DNA from: Symsagittifera roscoffensis | Taxonomy: Eukaryota; Xenacoelomorpha; Acoela; Convolutidae | NCBI RefSeq assembly: GCF_963678635.1 | Contig: NC_087070.1 | Location: 16,621,840 to 16,685,839, forward strand | Length of the DNA: 64,000 nt | Direction of reading: 5' to 3' | Shown here: positions 38,831-51,648 of the stretch, one piece after another | Layout of the letters: each line of letters begins with the position of its first letter | Position numbering within the stretch: the first letter of the stretch is position 1 | The notes under the pieces: model-generated | Told to the model about the DNA's origin: nothing | The model's database searches: none | The model's input: only the letters and a program-made list of their open reading frames with translations | Made by a program: the position numbers and the translations under genes

Positions 38831-41230
38831 AGGGTGCACAGCTTTCATTTGAGACTCCTGAGATCTAAGATAAGCCAGGTAAATGCGAATAGTATTAAGG
38901 CATCGGGTAACCTAGCGAAAGCAAATGAGGTAGTGAGAAGTGGTATAGATGAGAAATTGTGGCCTTTGGTAATATTCTATCTGAACATGCAAGCAAGATG
39001 TTGTGTCAACAATCTGATAAGCCGATACAACAAAATTTAAGAAAGATAGGATAGACCGCTAAAAAACTTGGATGGTACGTCAGTCACAATGTTAGATAAA
39101 TTGATTTTGCAGCAGCGGGTGCAGGAAGTTTTAAGTGTTTGAACAAAACATCCGGTACAAGATAAATTCAATGAAATTCACTTCCTTGCGGATAATGATA
39201 GTTTTTTTCTGAATTGAAGTTAAATAGAATACCCGGAGATCAGGTATGTGAGATTAAGGCAGCTGCAAAGAGATATTCTAAGAATGTGAAATAGACCCCC
39301 TCTGACAAAGTTTTTGAAAAAGCCAGAAATTACTTGAAGCGCAATGGTCTCCTGGCAGTTCCGTTTGATAAGGGGTTGGTCTTTTGTGTAATGAAAAAGG
39401 AGACATATGAGAAGAAACTGAAAGATTTATTACAGGCAGAACAATTTAGTGAGAGAAAGAATCTGACAGACAGCGTGATCATAAAAATTGAAAAAGTTAT
39501 ACATAAAGAATTATTCGCCATGAAAAAGAAACACGAGATTAGCGAAGCGCTGCAGATTAGGTTAAGATCAAAGGGGGAGCAGCCGGCTAGGTTGAATGGA
39601 TTAGCAAAAACGCACAAGGAAGGCTCACCACTTCGTCTTGTCCATTCTTTACCTGGTAGCTCATATGACTACCTTAATAAATCATTTGCAAAATACTTTG
39701 ATAAAACTGAGGAGGCAAACATATAAAAAAGAACACTGAAATGGCCAGGGAGATCCTGGAGAAAACAAAATTGGACTATGATAAGAGTATAATTTCCTAT
39801 GACGTAAAGAGTTTGTACAGTAATGTTCCGCTCATGGAAGCTGTTAAAATAGCCCGAGGAGATTATATGAGCAAATCAATACTCTGGAAATATCTTGCAA
39901 AACTAGGAAAAAACTAACAAAATTGGCAGTGAGTAAAGTATACTTTAAATGCATTAGTTTGTGGTATGAACAAAAAGACGGTTTTGCAATGGGCCTCTCC
40001 CTTGCAGTAATAGTGGCCAATTTGTGGAATACGAACCTCATTATTGAAATAAGTATCAAAGTTGACTATGCTAAAGGAAAATAACAAGGAAGTCTTCACT
40101 TGATGTAAGAAAAAGGTCATATATCGAACTGAAGGGGTAGAATGCGAAGCTTGTTTGGTTTGGTACCACTTAGGGTGTAGTAAGATATCGGAACCCAAAT
40201 ACGCAAGCATCGCTGAAACAGTAGGGTATTGCCTGACTCGCAAAAAACCACAAGAAGCAGATTGGACCAAGAATGGTGTTTAAGTTTTTCTAGGATATAA
40301 GGACGACATAGTTAGAACTGTCAGGGGCGATCCCGGGGTATTCCTCGAGGCTGCCAATGAGTTGCATCCAAACTTCAGTTCACCACAGAAGAACTTGACG
40401 GTAACGGTAATTTGGCCTGGTTGGATTTAAATACTAACGTTGACTCAGGAAAAAAGGTCACATGTGGCCGGTACCAAAAACCCACTGATACCGACACCGC
40501 TCTAAATTTTAGAGGCTGCGCACCTTTGCAATAAGAAAGAAACGATATTGAAGGGACGGTCCATAGGTTTTTCAGAAGTACCTCAACATGGGAAAAATAT
40601 GACCGGGCATTGGAGAAAAATTGGAAACAATGGATTGAAATTGAATATCCGAAGAATTGGTCCGACAGGGTAGTGTTTGAAACTATTAACCAGATCATTG
40701 AGTGAAAGAAAAATTTAGAGGTGACGGCATCGGAATCGAGAAATGATAATTGATTGAAAGACTCGCCCCTTTTTACAATGCAATATCGAGGCATTCCATC
40801 TCAACTGTTAGCTGCAAAAGTGCGGCAAATATCCGGTACACAAGTAATCGTCACAACAAGAAAATTGAAAACATGCTTGCCATCCCTCAAAACTTACTTT
40901 GCTCGTGAACTGAGATCCAAAGTGGTGTTTAATCTTACATGTAGTGGGTGTAACTCCCAGTATGTCGGCCAGAAAGACCTAAATTTAGCCACGAGGGTCA
41001 ATAAACACCGCAAAGAGGACTCCCCAACACTTGTTAAAATGTATTAAAGAGGTAGGCGGTACTGCTGAGCTAAAGTCAGAGATTATAGAGCAAACAGCCA
41101 ACAATCAGAAGCTACTCACACTAGAGGCTTTGGATATTTGGAGGTAACAGCCGAAAATCAATACACGCGATAAATTCAGAAGCCGAGAACTGACACCAAA
41201 ACTATGGTCCATGTATAACATGGCTGAATT
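38830..41230 (+). pseudogene. Penelope-like element: RT plus GIY-YIG endonuclease, decayed
   Basis: In order along several frames: an N-terminal helical region (38834-39040); LLAVPFDKGLVFCVMKKETY and ARLNGLAKTHKEGSPLRLVH (39340-39650), the Penelope-type pre-RT and RT motifs; SIISYDVKSLYSNVPLMEAV (about 39790-39850, RT motif A); GFAMGLSLAVIVANLW (about 39980); LDLNTNV and KPTDTDTALNF (about 40420-40510); WKQWIEIEYPKNWSDRV (about 40620-40670); and a GIY-YIG domain with CNSQYVGQKDLNLATRV, then LLTLEALDIW and KINTRDKFRSRELTPKLW (40900-41210). RT followed by GIY-YIG is diagnostic of endonuclease-bearing Penelope-like elements. At least several stops and shifts (for example near 39724 and 40080-40280) make it inactive. 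Confidence 0.85.
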
Positions 41231-42266
41231 TCAAAAAAAAATGACATGTCAGAATCAAAAACTTTCCCAAATAAAATTGAAAGAACAAAAACTAAAAAAT
41301 CTCAGAAACTTGCAGGAAAATTTTTGTAATGATTATACTTGTTTAAATTTGATTGCTCAAAAAGTTTTAGAGCAATTTTAGACATCTTTGTCTTTTTTTA
41401 TGATGCACAAAATGTGCGAAAACGTTCGAAATACTATTTAAAAATTCTTACATGAAGGATTCGTTTGGCGAAAATTAAAAAAGTCGTACACGATTGTTGA
41501 CCCTTAAATTGACAAAAAAGCAACTGGCTAAGTCGAGAAGATAAGAAAAACCTTAGTTTTAGGTAACTGACGTCAGCCAGTTGTCATCGGGGCCTTTTTT
41601 TCCCAGTACTTTGTAATTTAATTTATGTCCGAACGTTACAGGTGTTTCATGACGCTCATGGTTGAGCTTGTTTAATCCATTTGAACATCAGCATGAGTGA
41701 ACGCTTTAGTGACGCAGTCTCCACTTCTATCGAATGCTCGAGTTGAGGGCGTTAATGTCCTGCATCATCATAGCCATTGTCACGGACCCTCAAGTTAGCT
41801 CGGTGTAGCTTTTTGAAAATTTGTGCAACTGAACCAGAATAGCTTATTATTAGGAAAAAACCAAAAACAAAATTGGCTTAAGACGAAGAGAAAAAAAGAC
41901 CAGAACAGTAAGAAGCATTAACTGCTTTCTTTAATTCACATTTTTTCTAATTTATGCTCTTTTTATTATTTTCGATTCATAGATCAACTGGTTTCGTTTT
42001 CTTGAACGTTTTTTTCTAGGGTGGTCTTCGAGCACTTAAGCACGTTACACATTAAAGATAATTCTGGCGGAGACCGTAGGGCAGTGTAGTATATGGACAG
42101 ACATGCTGGCACCACATGAATCATCGGAATCAACTACAACGACTGTTTTAAATCGTTAAAAGATTTTCAGATCATTTGGCACCAATTCAACAATTTTAGG
42201 TTGTTGGAGGGTACATGATGACCGGTGTATTTGTACCCTCCATTGGATGAGAATTAACTGAAATCA

Positions 42267-43892
42267 CTTTAAAAAATTGAACCGTCCAAAGTAATTTAAG
42301 TCCCGTTGTAACCCTCCAAAGAGAAATTCTTCGTGAAAAATTAAAGTAACTTGTAACCCTCCGAAGTAGCTTAGACACATTTGAGTGCCCTTTGAATAAA
42401 AAATGATGGAAGGTCGATTACCTTCTGAAAAGACATATTAGGAATCATTGGACTAGCTGACTTGAAGACTTGAAGACTCGTGGTCAACTTTGGATTCCAA
42501 GTTGGGTGAAAATAATTTTTTTTTTCAATGTATCTTCTTCTACTAAAATTATACTATCCATCTCAATTTCAACACTAAATAATTCCATTTTTTGAAAGCA
42601 CAACTGTTTTAAACTTAATCGTGATCACCAAAATTTTGGAGATTCGATTTTTTCAATTGAATAAAAGCACATGAACAGTGAATTACCACTAATTCAGTTC
42701 TTCGTACTAAAAAAACCGCGCAGAAATTGAGCTAGAATGAAATAAGTAATTATAACTTTTTTCATTGAAATGTTCGTGAGTTGGATAGTTTCTGATACAC
42801 GTTGAACTATTTGAAAGTAGATTTCTGAATTAAAGCGAGAAATTTTGTACGCTATAAATATGCTATCACAACCAGCTTGATCGCAAACTCGGTTTCGAAG
42901 CAATCTTCCCAGAAGGGATTTGGAGGATCGAGGTTCGATAGTTTGTGGCCCAATTTTTGTTTCTAAACCAGAAATGATCCGTTTTTTGTGTTATGTGAAT
43001 GCTCTACGACGCTACTGCAATCCTTCAAGTTTTGTTAAGCGCTTGAACTACGAAATGCAAGAAAGTCTCTGAGGACTTACGAAGGCTGTGAAAAGAAACC
43101 AATCTAGCAAAATTGTTTGTTTTTGTTACTTATAGGCCATTGATTCGATCTGAATAGTTTTGATATCATAAGGCGACAATTTCCCGTTTTTTTTACCTGT
43201 AACGGTGTTAAAGTCAAAAGGCTTTGAAAAGATTTTTTTTAGTTTCACGATTTGGAGGGTCCAACTCTAGGCTACTCAAAGTACTCTCTAGGGTACCCAA
43301 AAAAAAACCATTTTCATTCCACTGGGAGGGTTGACTGGTACAACAAGCCTTGTTTTTATGTCTTTTTGAAATAAACTGGACTACGAAGCAAAAATTGGGA
43401 ACCGAACACCCACCAAAAGCAAGATAAGCCTTTTTAAGTCCGTCCGAATGGCTAAGGTACCCTTTCAAAAGGAATTTCCCAGAAAAATTTGATTTTTCAA
43501 ATTATTTGTTTTCTGAACGGAGATGTTTTAGAGAGGAAAAATCTTTTTTTTTTAATGAAAATCTCAACCTTAGAAGACGAAGTAAGATCTCCTAAATCCG
43601 CCGGAAGTTTTGTACCTTCAGAAGAGGAAACCTGCAAAATAACTTAAATCTTTTAAAAAATTGAACCGTCCAAAATAACTTAAGTCCCGCTGTAACCCTC
43701 CAAAGAGAAATCCTTCGTTAAAAAATTAAAGTAATTGGTAACCCTCCGAAATAGCTTAGACGAAATTGAGTCCCCTTTGAACAAAAAATGAAAGTCGATT
43801 ACTTCTGAAAAGACATATTAATTAGGAATCATTGGACTAGCTGACTTGAAGACTTGAAGACTCGTGGTCAACTTTGGATTCCAAGTTTGGTG
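42267..43892. repeat. Direct repeats (about 240 bp) flanking 1.14 kb
   Basis: Copy 1, 42267-42508, and copy 2, 43650-43892, share AAAAATTGAACCGTCCAAA, GTAACCCTCCAAAGAGAAAT, GGAATCATTGGACTAGCTGA and GACTTGAAGACTCGTGGTCA, with only a few differences. The arrangement could be a TRIM-like element, but the repeats lack TG...CA ends and no primer site or ORF is seen. Confidence 0.8.
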
Positions 43893-46154
43893 TACCAGAG
43901 TACCAGACATTTTTTTTGAATTTTTATTTTGGTTGTGTGATTGCCGTGAGCTACTTATTAGGATAGCTCGGGCAATTGCGGGTACACATGAAAAAAAAAG
44001 AGTTTGATGAGTCCGATAACAACAAGACACTCACTTGAGGCAATTACTGTCCTGGACTTCATTCATTTGAATCGTTTTGTTTAAGGGAAAATGTTTTCAC
44101 AAGGAAAAATTTATTTCGTTTTTACTCAAACCATTACTGCAATTTTAGAACAGTGTTTGATTTTAACGATAATCGATATTGATAGAAGAAATCACTGTTA
44201 CCTACTTTATCGTTTGTTATTTTAATCTGTCTTGTTATAATTACTGTTTTATTATGCTGATTTTACTCACTTTTATAGATCAAGAACTTGAACTTGAAAC
44301 TAAGATATTTTATCTTGCTGGACACACCCGGGGACTAGTTTAAAGCCTAGTATAAATTTTGTTTTTTTTTCCTCTAGAATCAAAATCCTAGAAAACAAAC
44401 AGCAAGATGAACTGAGTTCTTTGACCGCCCTTGTGCACTAACGTGTTTTGTGCAGTAACCTTGTTTTGTTTTTGGTAGTTTTCACTAAAGGCATAACAGC
44501 AATAAACAATACGTTTTTAAAGATGTTTCGTAGCTAGTATTGCAAAACTTCGGCTGGTCAAAATCCTTTATAGGTCTTCGCTATCAAAAGTTTGGCGACT
44601 TGAGATAAAACTCAAAAACGCTAGCTGTCTGGCTAATTGTTATTTATTTGCGTGATTCGTTTTGTTTGCTTTTTAGTTTCGTTTACCAAAATACGGATTG
44701 AATGCTTCTTCATTTATGATCACTGCAGGGGAGTTAAACTATTTATAGTCCCTAAGCTTTTGCTTTGTGATAATATCAACCTCTAAAAAAATTTTGACGT
44801 TATTTTGATCGGCCAGTCGAAAGAAGTTGACTGCTGCTTCGCGCCTATTTTTTTTTACTTTGACATCTTTTTTGTGTCAATTTTGTTTAACAATTAATTA
44901 TTGCTTCCACACAATATCTAGTTACCGAGTTAAATTACAAAAATAAATCTTAATTGTATGGGAGAAAACCATTAGGCCACCTCGGCCCATTTTAGATAAC
45001 TCAATAGTTGCCATAAATCAGTTTGTTGAAGTAGTCGCAATCAATTACATAAATACCTATGAATCTATGCACAAGACTGTCTATAGTCTGTTTAGGTTCA
45101 AGTAAAATTATTTACTGATATTCATTTTGATATTAGTTCGGGCATTATATAATGTCAGTATTCGCACAGATACTAATTTTTTGTTATTTCGTGTTAATTT
45201 TTTTTTGTTTTTAGTGATTTTATTCTTCTAGGAGTATCGAGTGATTAGTTTAATTCTTGTTTTGAAACAAAGTTGTTCACTTTGTCATTTTTTCATATTT
45301 TCGTCTTATTACCCTAGAGAGTAATTTCAGCAGTTTGTATATGTGTAATTCATTGATTGAGCAAATTCTCTGAATTTTTCTTTTTGTTCTTACCTCTTTG
45401 GTTTTTTAAGGAGAAACGTAACTCGCAACGTTTATTTTAACTCGTAACTCGTAAATTGGCAACACCGTAAACTACTTCAAAAATTACACAGTTTTGAAAT
45501 CCTTTGAACAAATTTTTGATAAACAATCTCTGTTCCTAACCTGTTCAGTCGTGGCGCAAGTTCTAAGCTAAAAAACTAATGTGGGAGAAAACGACGGAGT
45601 ACTTTTTTTTCTCCTGACTTTTTTTCCGATTTTTCAAGTAGCCCTTTTTGAGAGCTTTTGATTTAACATCTGATAACTATTTTTGTGCTGATCTCAAAGT
45701 TAAACACAAATTTGACTAAAATGCTTTTTCCCAAGGTTAAGGGGGTTTGAAAACAATTTTGATATCAATAGTGCGCGATATTTTCCATGCTATTTAAGTG
45801 TAAGCGGCAAATTAAACCCTTCCAAACTGAACTGAGAAATTTTTTTTTCGATATGTTTACCAAATAATGAATCAAAATTTTCTCTTTTATTTTGGACGTC
45901 AATTAGAGTATTGATGTTTTCGCCCTGATACGGACAGTTTTTTTGTTCAGACTTTTGAAAAAAAGGACTATTCGTGCTGGGAACAGACCAATCTCGACTT
46001 TTAAACTAGCTGCTTTGACAACATTCACTTGAAAGCTTTTGATGTGATGCAGTCAGAGTAAAATAAAACACCTCATGTACCAGGGCAAAGCCCCGAATCA
46101 TCCAATTGTGCCTTAATTGATCTCGAATAAGATATGATAAACTATAATTTTTGT
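43893..46154. other. AT-rich region with no gene; very diverged HINE-like remnant
   Basis: No exon recognised. At about 45590-45945 the order of motifs (GTGCGCGATATTTTCC, GTAAGCGGCAAATTAA, GCCCTGATACGGACAGT) follows that of the HINE-type family but is heavily mutated. Confidence 0.4.
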
Positions 46155-46162
46155 AGGCCACA

Positions 46163-46589
46163 CAGGGGCGGATCTAGGATTTTCACGAGGGGGGGCGGAT
46201 TTTCAAAACAAAATCGAAATTTTCGGTCGACTTTTTTTTTAGGTTGACCAAATTGATTTTCTGAGCTCTCCCAAATCATTACAAAGACTCTGTTTTGGCC
46301 AAAATTTCTGCGCCGCAGGCAAAATTTTGAAAAAACAGGCCAAAAAAGGGGTTTTTAGGGACTTTTTGGAAAGTTTTTACCAAAAAATTGCATTTTTTTT
46401 TGGCGCGCTACCCCCTCAAAATTAGTATATATTGGCGCCAAAGGCGCCTTTATAAAAGTTTTAAGGTCCGTCTCCAAAAATGGAGATCTCAAAATAGTAC
46501 AAAGGGGGGACCCTTTGGGTCGGCAGGGTGTCGAATCACTGGGGGGAGGGGGGGCGTACACCCCCCGCCCCCCTCTAAATCCGCCCCTG
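46163..46589. mobile_element. hAT-type MITE (427 bp) with 8-bp target duplication
   Basis: Terminal inverted repeats CAGGGGCGGAT / ATCCGCCCCTG. The flanking 8-bp duplication AGGCCACA is at 46155-46162 and 46590-46597. CAGGG-type ends with 8-bp duplications are characteristic of hAT elements. The interior has GGCGCCAAAGGCGCC and G/C runs near the right end, no transposase. Confidence 0.9.
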
Positions 46590-46664
46590 AGGCCACATAT
46601 AATATTTTAAGTGCTAAACGTTGCAAAGCACTTTCATGACTAATTAGTTCACCTCAATTCTTTT

Positions 46665-47197
46665 TGTTCCGACTTTCGATACGAAAGTAACGGAATATTT
46701 GTGCTCGGGGTGGGTTTTTTTTTTCTTCAGACAAATTTCGACTTTTTAACTAGCCATTTTTGACGGAATTTTTTATATCATTCAAAAGCTATTGTTGTCC
46801 TAAGCTTAAGTTTGAAAAGATATTTCACCTGTGATCATTTTTCGTAAAGTTACGGGGGTTAAAAGATTGCCATTTTGGTCAATTTGGGACAATTAACGCG
46901 CGATATATTTCGCGCTATTAACGCGTAAGCGGAGAGTTAATCCGTCTTAGTAATCGTTCCAAATTGGTTAAAAGAAGCTTATGTGCCATAATTGGTTTGT
47001 TACAAGGAGCGAAATCTATCCTTTTGTACTTTGTATGGCGTGTGGGGGGATAATTTTCACAAAAAATTTCAAATTTAAAAAAAATTTTTTTGATTTTGTT
47101 TTTATTTCATTGAATTTTTAAATGTTATAACTGCTCCATAATCCTTAAAAGGCTGTCGGAACATTCAGGGCTTTGCCCTGATACGAGCAGTCTTGTT
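46665..47197 (+). mobile_element. HINE-type element, copy 2
   Basis: Same ends, subterminal inverted repeats and hairpins as the copy at 16891, with a few substitutions. Followed after about 316 bp by copy 3. Confidence 0.75.
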
Positions 47198-47513
47198 CAT
47201 GAATATGTGTGCGGAATACTCAGCTGCACATAGTTAATAATTGGGGAACTCGGAACTCCAACCGAGCTTAAGCTAGTGCAAGTTCACTAACTTGGCATCA
47301 GATTTCCGAATCAACCACTGCACATTGTCGATTTCATTCTAAATTGGATAAGTCGGAACAACAATATTTTGCCTGCTACCACGTTTCTTATATTTTTGAC
47401 CGTTTGAAAATTGCCACTTTCGAATAATTGACCCGCGATAATCTTTCTGTTCTCAAAACGTGAGCAGCAACAAAAATCAATCCAAATTGAACTGAGGCAA
47501 GCAATTTGTGTTT

Positions 47514-48054
47514 TGTTCCGACTTTCGATACGGAAGTAACGGAATATTTGTGCTCGATGTGGGTTTTTTTTTCTTCAGACAAATTTCGACTTTTTAACTA
47601 GCCATTTTTGACGGAAATTTTTTTGTATAATTCAAAAGGCATTGCTGACCTAAGCTTGAAATTGAAAAGATGTTTCACCTGTGATCATTTTTCGTAAAGT
47701 TATGGGTGTTTAAAGATTGCCATTTTGGCCAATTTGGGACAATTAACGCGCGATATATTTCGCGCTATTAACGCGTAAGCGGAGATTTAATCCGTCTTAG
47801 AAATCGTTCCAAATTGGTTGAAAGAGTTATTTGCCATAATTGATTTGTTACAAGGAGCGAAAACTATCCTTTTGATCTTTAGATGGCGTGTGGGGGGGAT
47901 GATTTTCATAAGAAATTTCAAATTTTGAAGAAAAAAAATTTCATTTTATTTTATTATGAGTTTAATTGTTTAAAGTTATTACTGCTCCATAAAAGTTAAA
48001 AGGCAGTCGGAACATTCAGGGCTTCGCCCTGTTACGAGCATTCTTCTTCTTGTT
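47514..48054 (+). mobile_element. HINE-type element, copy 3
   Basis: Same structure. The 3' tail is altered (GAGCATTCTTCTTCTTGTT). The 316-bp interval before it contains partial pieces of the same family (about 47390-47500), which suggests repeated insertion into the same spot or tandem amplification. Confidence 0.75.
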
Positions 48055-49196
48055 TCGAAAAAATTCATTCGAAAAAAAAAATTTTGATTGTTTTTGTCAA
48101 AAACAACGTAAGCACGGTCTCTTTTATCTGGTATATCTGGGTTTCAGCGTCAACTCGTAGTCTCAAATTAAATAGACTTGAAATAAAATATTTTAAATTA
48201 ACTATTTGGCATTAAAAAAAAAAGATTTATTGATTTCAAAGCCTTCAAAAACATACTGCTCAAGAACAATTTGAAACTTGCACAGGGCTATTTCGAAATC
48301 GAGAGAAGTATCGAGGCTCTCAAAACAAGCCTTAGTTGCTTTTTTGTCGTTCTCATTAATAAAAATACATAATTTCAAAATCTGGAAGTGTTGGCAGAAC
48401 TTTAGGACTACATACAAATAGAGACAGTTGCACATGCCATTTTCACACAATTATTAAAAAGATAAAATAGTCTTTAAGTGAGCATTTTCTGCCTTAATAA
48501 TTGCCTGATACTTCGAAGTCAGTCGAGACCGACAGTTTCTTTTTGATCTAGAATTAAATCGGAATCTGCCTATTAGTACCACCATGAAAGAAAACTAAAG
48601 GATCAGGTGTGAATAGACTACAAAGTAGTTGATTGGAGTCTTCTCCAGTATAACTGACTAGTTATATCATAAAAACATATAACTTCAAAAAGTTAGACTT
48701 CAGGAAGGGGATAAAATTTTTGAAATGGGTTTTTAAATTGGCCGTTAAATTTACGATGTCTGAATGTGTGGGGCGCACAATGTGTGTATTGTTTTACCCT
48801 GTGGTTAAGTATCCCTAAGAAATATGGCATGTAGTGGTGGAAAAAGTCACGTGGTCATCCATGAGTGGATCTAGGTGTTTCTGGAAGAGGATCATCATTT
48901 GTCGCAACTTTTCAGGTCGACTGCCCTGACCAATCTGATTTTTCGAGCTCTACCAAACTACTGCAAAAAGCCAATTTTGCCAAAATTATCTACTTCTCCG
49001 GCAAAATTTTGAAAAACCAGGCCTAATATGACGTATATTTTAGGCCACTCTTTGAAAAGTTTTTACAAAAAATGGCGTCTGGTTTTTGAATTCGTTTTTT
49101 TTACTGAGTTAACTTGTCTAATAAATAATCTATAAATTTGCAACTGTCTTTAAAGGGGATTTTAGCGTGGCGAGGTGTACAAAGAATCATCAGGAG
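48055..49196. other. No gene recognised; degenerate hAT-MITE remnant
   Basis: About 48860-49090 resembles the 5' half of the MITE at 46163 (GGATCTAGG; GTCGACT; GAGCTCTACCAAA; CGGCAAAATTTTGAAAA). A minus-strand 82-codon frame at 48202-48450 resembles no known protein. Confidence 0.4.
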
Positions 49197-49396
49197 NNNN
49201 NNNNNNNNNNNNNNNNNNNNNNNNNNNNNNNNNNNNNNNNNNNNNNNNNNNNNNNNNNNNNNNNNNNNNNNNNNNNNNNNNNNNNNNNNNNNNNNNNNNN
49301 NNNNNNNNNNNNNNNNNNNNNNNNNNNNNNNNNNNNNNNNNNNNNNNNNNNNNNNNNNNNNNNNNNNNNNNNNNNNNNNNNNNNNNNNNNNNNNNN
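49197..49396. other. Assembly gap, 200 N
   Basis: Exactly 200 unknown bases. It lies beside 11-bp minisatellite DNA, which probably caused the break. The true length is unknown. Confidence 0.99.
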
Positions 49397-49437
49397 TGCA
49401 TTTAGTCAGTATAAAATTTTTATAGAATAAAACTTGC

Positions 49438-50125
49438 AGATTATTTGTAGATAATCTGTAGATATTAAGTAGATAATCTATAGATAATCTGTATATAATC
49501 TGAATAAAATTTGTATCAAATTGATGATATTGCACAAAAACTATAGGGGTCGTAGCAATTCAATTTTGACCATTCAAAATAAGCTATGGAATTTTTTTGA
49601 CAAATTCAACCACAATTTGCTTTCAGGAAAAATGTTCTTCAGTTTGATGAAATTTGGTTACCGCAAACTTCAAGTTTCAAGAGTTCCTTCTAAGATTTTG
49701 CAATCTAAGGGTTTCCGCGGTAAGAAAAGTAATTTTGTGCAAATTTTCTTCAAACGCCATGTCAAAGATCGACCTAATCAAGGCAATTTTAAGATAAAAA
49801 CATCAATAAAAAAGAAAAATAATATAGAGCAATTTACTATTCCACAATAAGAAATTTGTTTTTTATTTCAGATCAAACATCAGAACAAAAATTTCTGTAA
49901 AAAGCCCTCATTATAATTTTATTTCAACATACTCATTCTATCTGATTGGCGAGAATGTTGAGAAAATCAGCATATAATCTGTATATAATTTGTATATATC
50001 TGAATGAAATCTGTATATAATCTGTTTATGATCTGTATATAGTCTGTATATAATCTGTATATAATCAGTGTATATTCTGTAGATAATCTGTAGATAATGT
50101 GTATATAATCTGCTTATAGTAAGCA
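49438..50125. repeat. 11-bp minisatellite in two blocks
   Basis: Units of the form CTGTATATAAT / CTGTAGATAAT recur at 49438-49510 and 49965-50125. The segment between (49511-49960) is unique AT-rich DNA with a plus-strand frame of 109 codons that I do not recognise. Confidence 0.8.
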
Positions 50126-51486
50126 TAAAATTTGATACAAAAAAAGTTTTAGAGTGTTTTGGCAATGATTCTATAATGAAGATGACCAGTATGAAAATTT
50201 TGCAAAACAAAATGCATTATAGTCGATTATTAAAACTACATAATCAAAGTTTTACTATATAAAATTTCAACAGATCTGGATTCTGTATATTTTCTATAGA
50301 TAACGGATTTTTATCCATTTTTGTCACTGCGGGTAGAGCTTTTAACTGACATCATTTTAATTTCTCTAGAATTAAACATGTGGTAGTTCCAAATAAATAT
50401 CTAACAAAGCATTTTTAAAATACATTTTTTAACCATTGGGTCCATTATTTGCACCCAAAAATATTATTAATTTTCAGTCGTTCATAAACTATGAAGCTTT
50501 AAGCTTTGGCTACTAGAGTAAGGAAGGTAAACATTGAATATGCTAATCAGTGCTTTTTCACTACTTCAATTTGTCACTAGGGTAAAAAAAAACTTGAAAC
50601 TCATGGCTAACTCATAGCCATTTCATTGCTAAAATTTTGTGCAGATCTGGATTTTAAAAAAGTTAATACCTGCGCAGACCGGAATCAGACATGCTCATAC
50701 TCAAACGAAACATGGATCATAACAGCACAAGATCTGAATCAGGCAAGATTTAAGGATGCCAGATATTATTTTTAGTGTTGGGTACGGTTTTTCTAAAGGC
50801 GCCAATTTGTGGGCAGAGTGCGATAAAAAACGTGACTTTTGGTCAAAACCTTCTAAAAAGTGCCTTAAAACTGTCGTTTAAAGTTTTTTCTAAGTTTTGC
50901 TCAAAATACGAACTTGATTGTTTTTATGGAGTCTATATGCTGAAGACTGATACACATCATAAATAAAACACATAAAAATCAACAAAATTACTGAGTGTGA
51001 TTGGGTCAATGTCTACTTTGAGCAAACATACCGCAGCTCTATTTTTCAGCATAATAAATTAATAATGGAAGCAATTTTGGTTTCTAGATTTTAATTGAAG
51101 CTCAATTCTATTCATTCAAATGAAGAAGAGGTGAGTATGAATTCTGGCAAATCTTTTATTTCAGATAAACCTGGGAGGGAATGTATCAAATCAAAGCTTA
51201 CTGGGTCGTGATTTAATTTCCGAGAAGATAAATTGAAAAATTCTCTCGGTGCTGAGATAAACGCGTGTGATCTTTTCTTGTTCAGAATCAATTTACCGCT
51301 AAAGGGGATAAGACGAGACAGGGGCGGATTTAGGGAGAGGGGGGCGGGGAGTTGCGGACTTTCTCACCCCTCACCTTCTCGGTAAGACTGATATATTTAA
51401 CTTGTATGGTATTCACATCCAAATACAAAAATAAATGGGCCAGCCGCAATTTTTTCACTTAAAGGCTTTCTCTCCATAATTGTTCA
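50126..51486. other. AT-rich region without recognised gene
   Basis: The missing last transmembrane exon of the DEG/ENaC gene could lie here or in the N gap; no G-x-S-type motif was found by eye. At 51318 a CAGGGGCGGATTTAGGG start marks a truncated hAT-type MITE. Confidence 0.35.
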
Positions 51487-51648
51487 TCAGAGTGTGTGTG
51501 CTTTTCTGAAGACTAGTTTGTGGGCTGATGTTTTTGGGTTGGCGTTCTGGACATTATTAGACGGACGTCTAAGAAAAAGTTTACTTAGAGCTGTTTTTAG
51601 ATTATTAGAGCCGACAAATTTGAGCGCTTTTGGTTGTTTTTCCGCCAT
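51487..51648 (-). CDS. Short ORF (53 codons), unidentified
   Basis: Begins MAEKQPKALKFVGSNNLK and is basic. It lies shortly after the last DEG/ENaC exon in reading direction. It may be a chance frame. Confidence 0.15.
   Translation of the reverse strand: MAEKQPKALKFVGSNNLKTALSKLFLRRPSNNVQNANPKTSAHKLVFRKAHTL

Larger units (their letters stand above)
31665..41860. repeat. Dispersed repeat in four places (about 280 bp)
   Basis: A module with GCCAGTTGTCATC, GTCCGAACGTTACAGGTGTTT, GAACATCAGCATGAGTGAAC and CAACTGAACCAGA lies at about 31665-31950 (+), 35570-35850 (-, palindrome mirror) and 41500-41860 (+). A truncated piece lies at about 37050-37130 (-). The copy at 41500 directly follows the Penelope-like element. 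Confidence 0.75.

Noticed and set aside
49521-49850. 109-codon plus-strand frame between minisatellite blocks
   Set aside because: AT-rich Lys/Phe/Asn composition, no motif, no splice context; could be real but not supportable.
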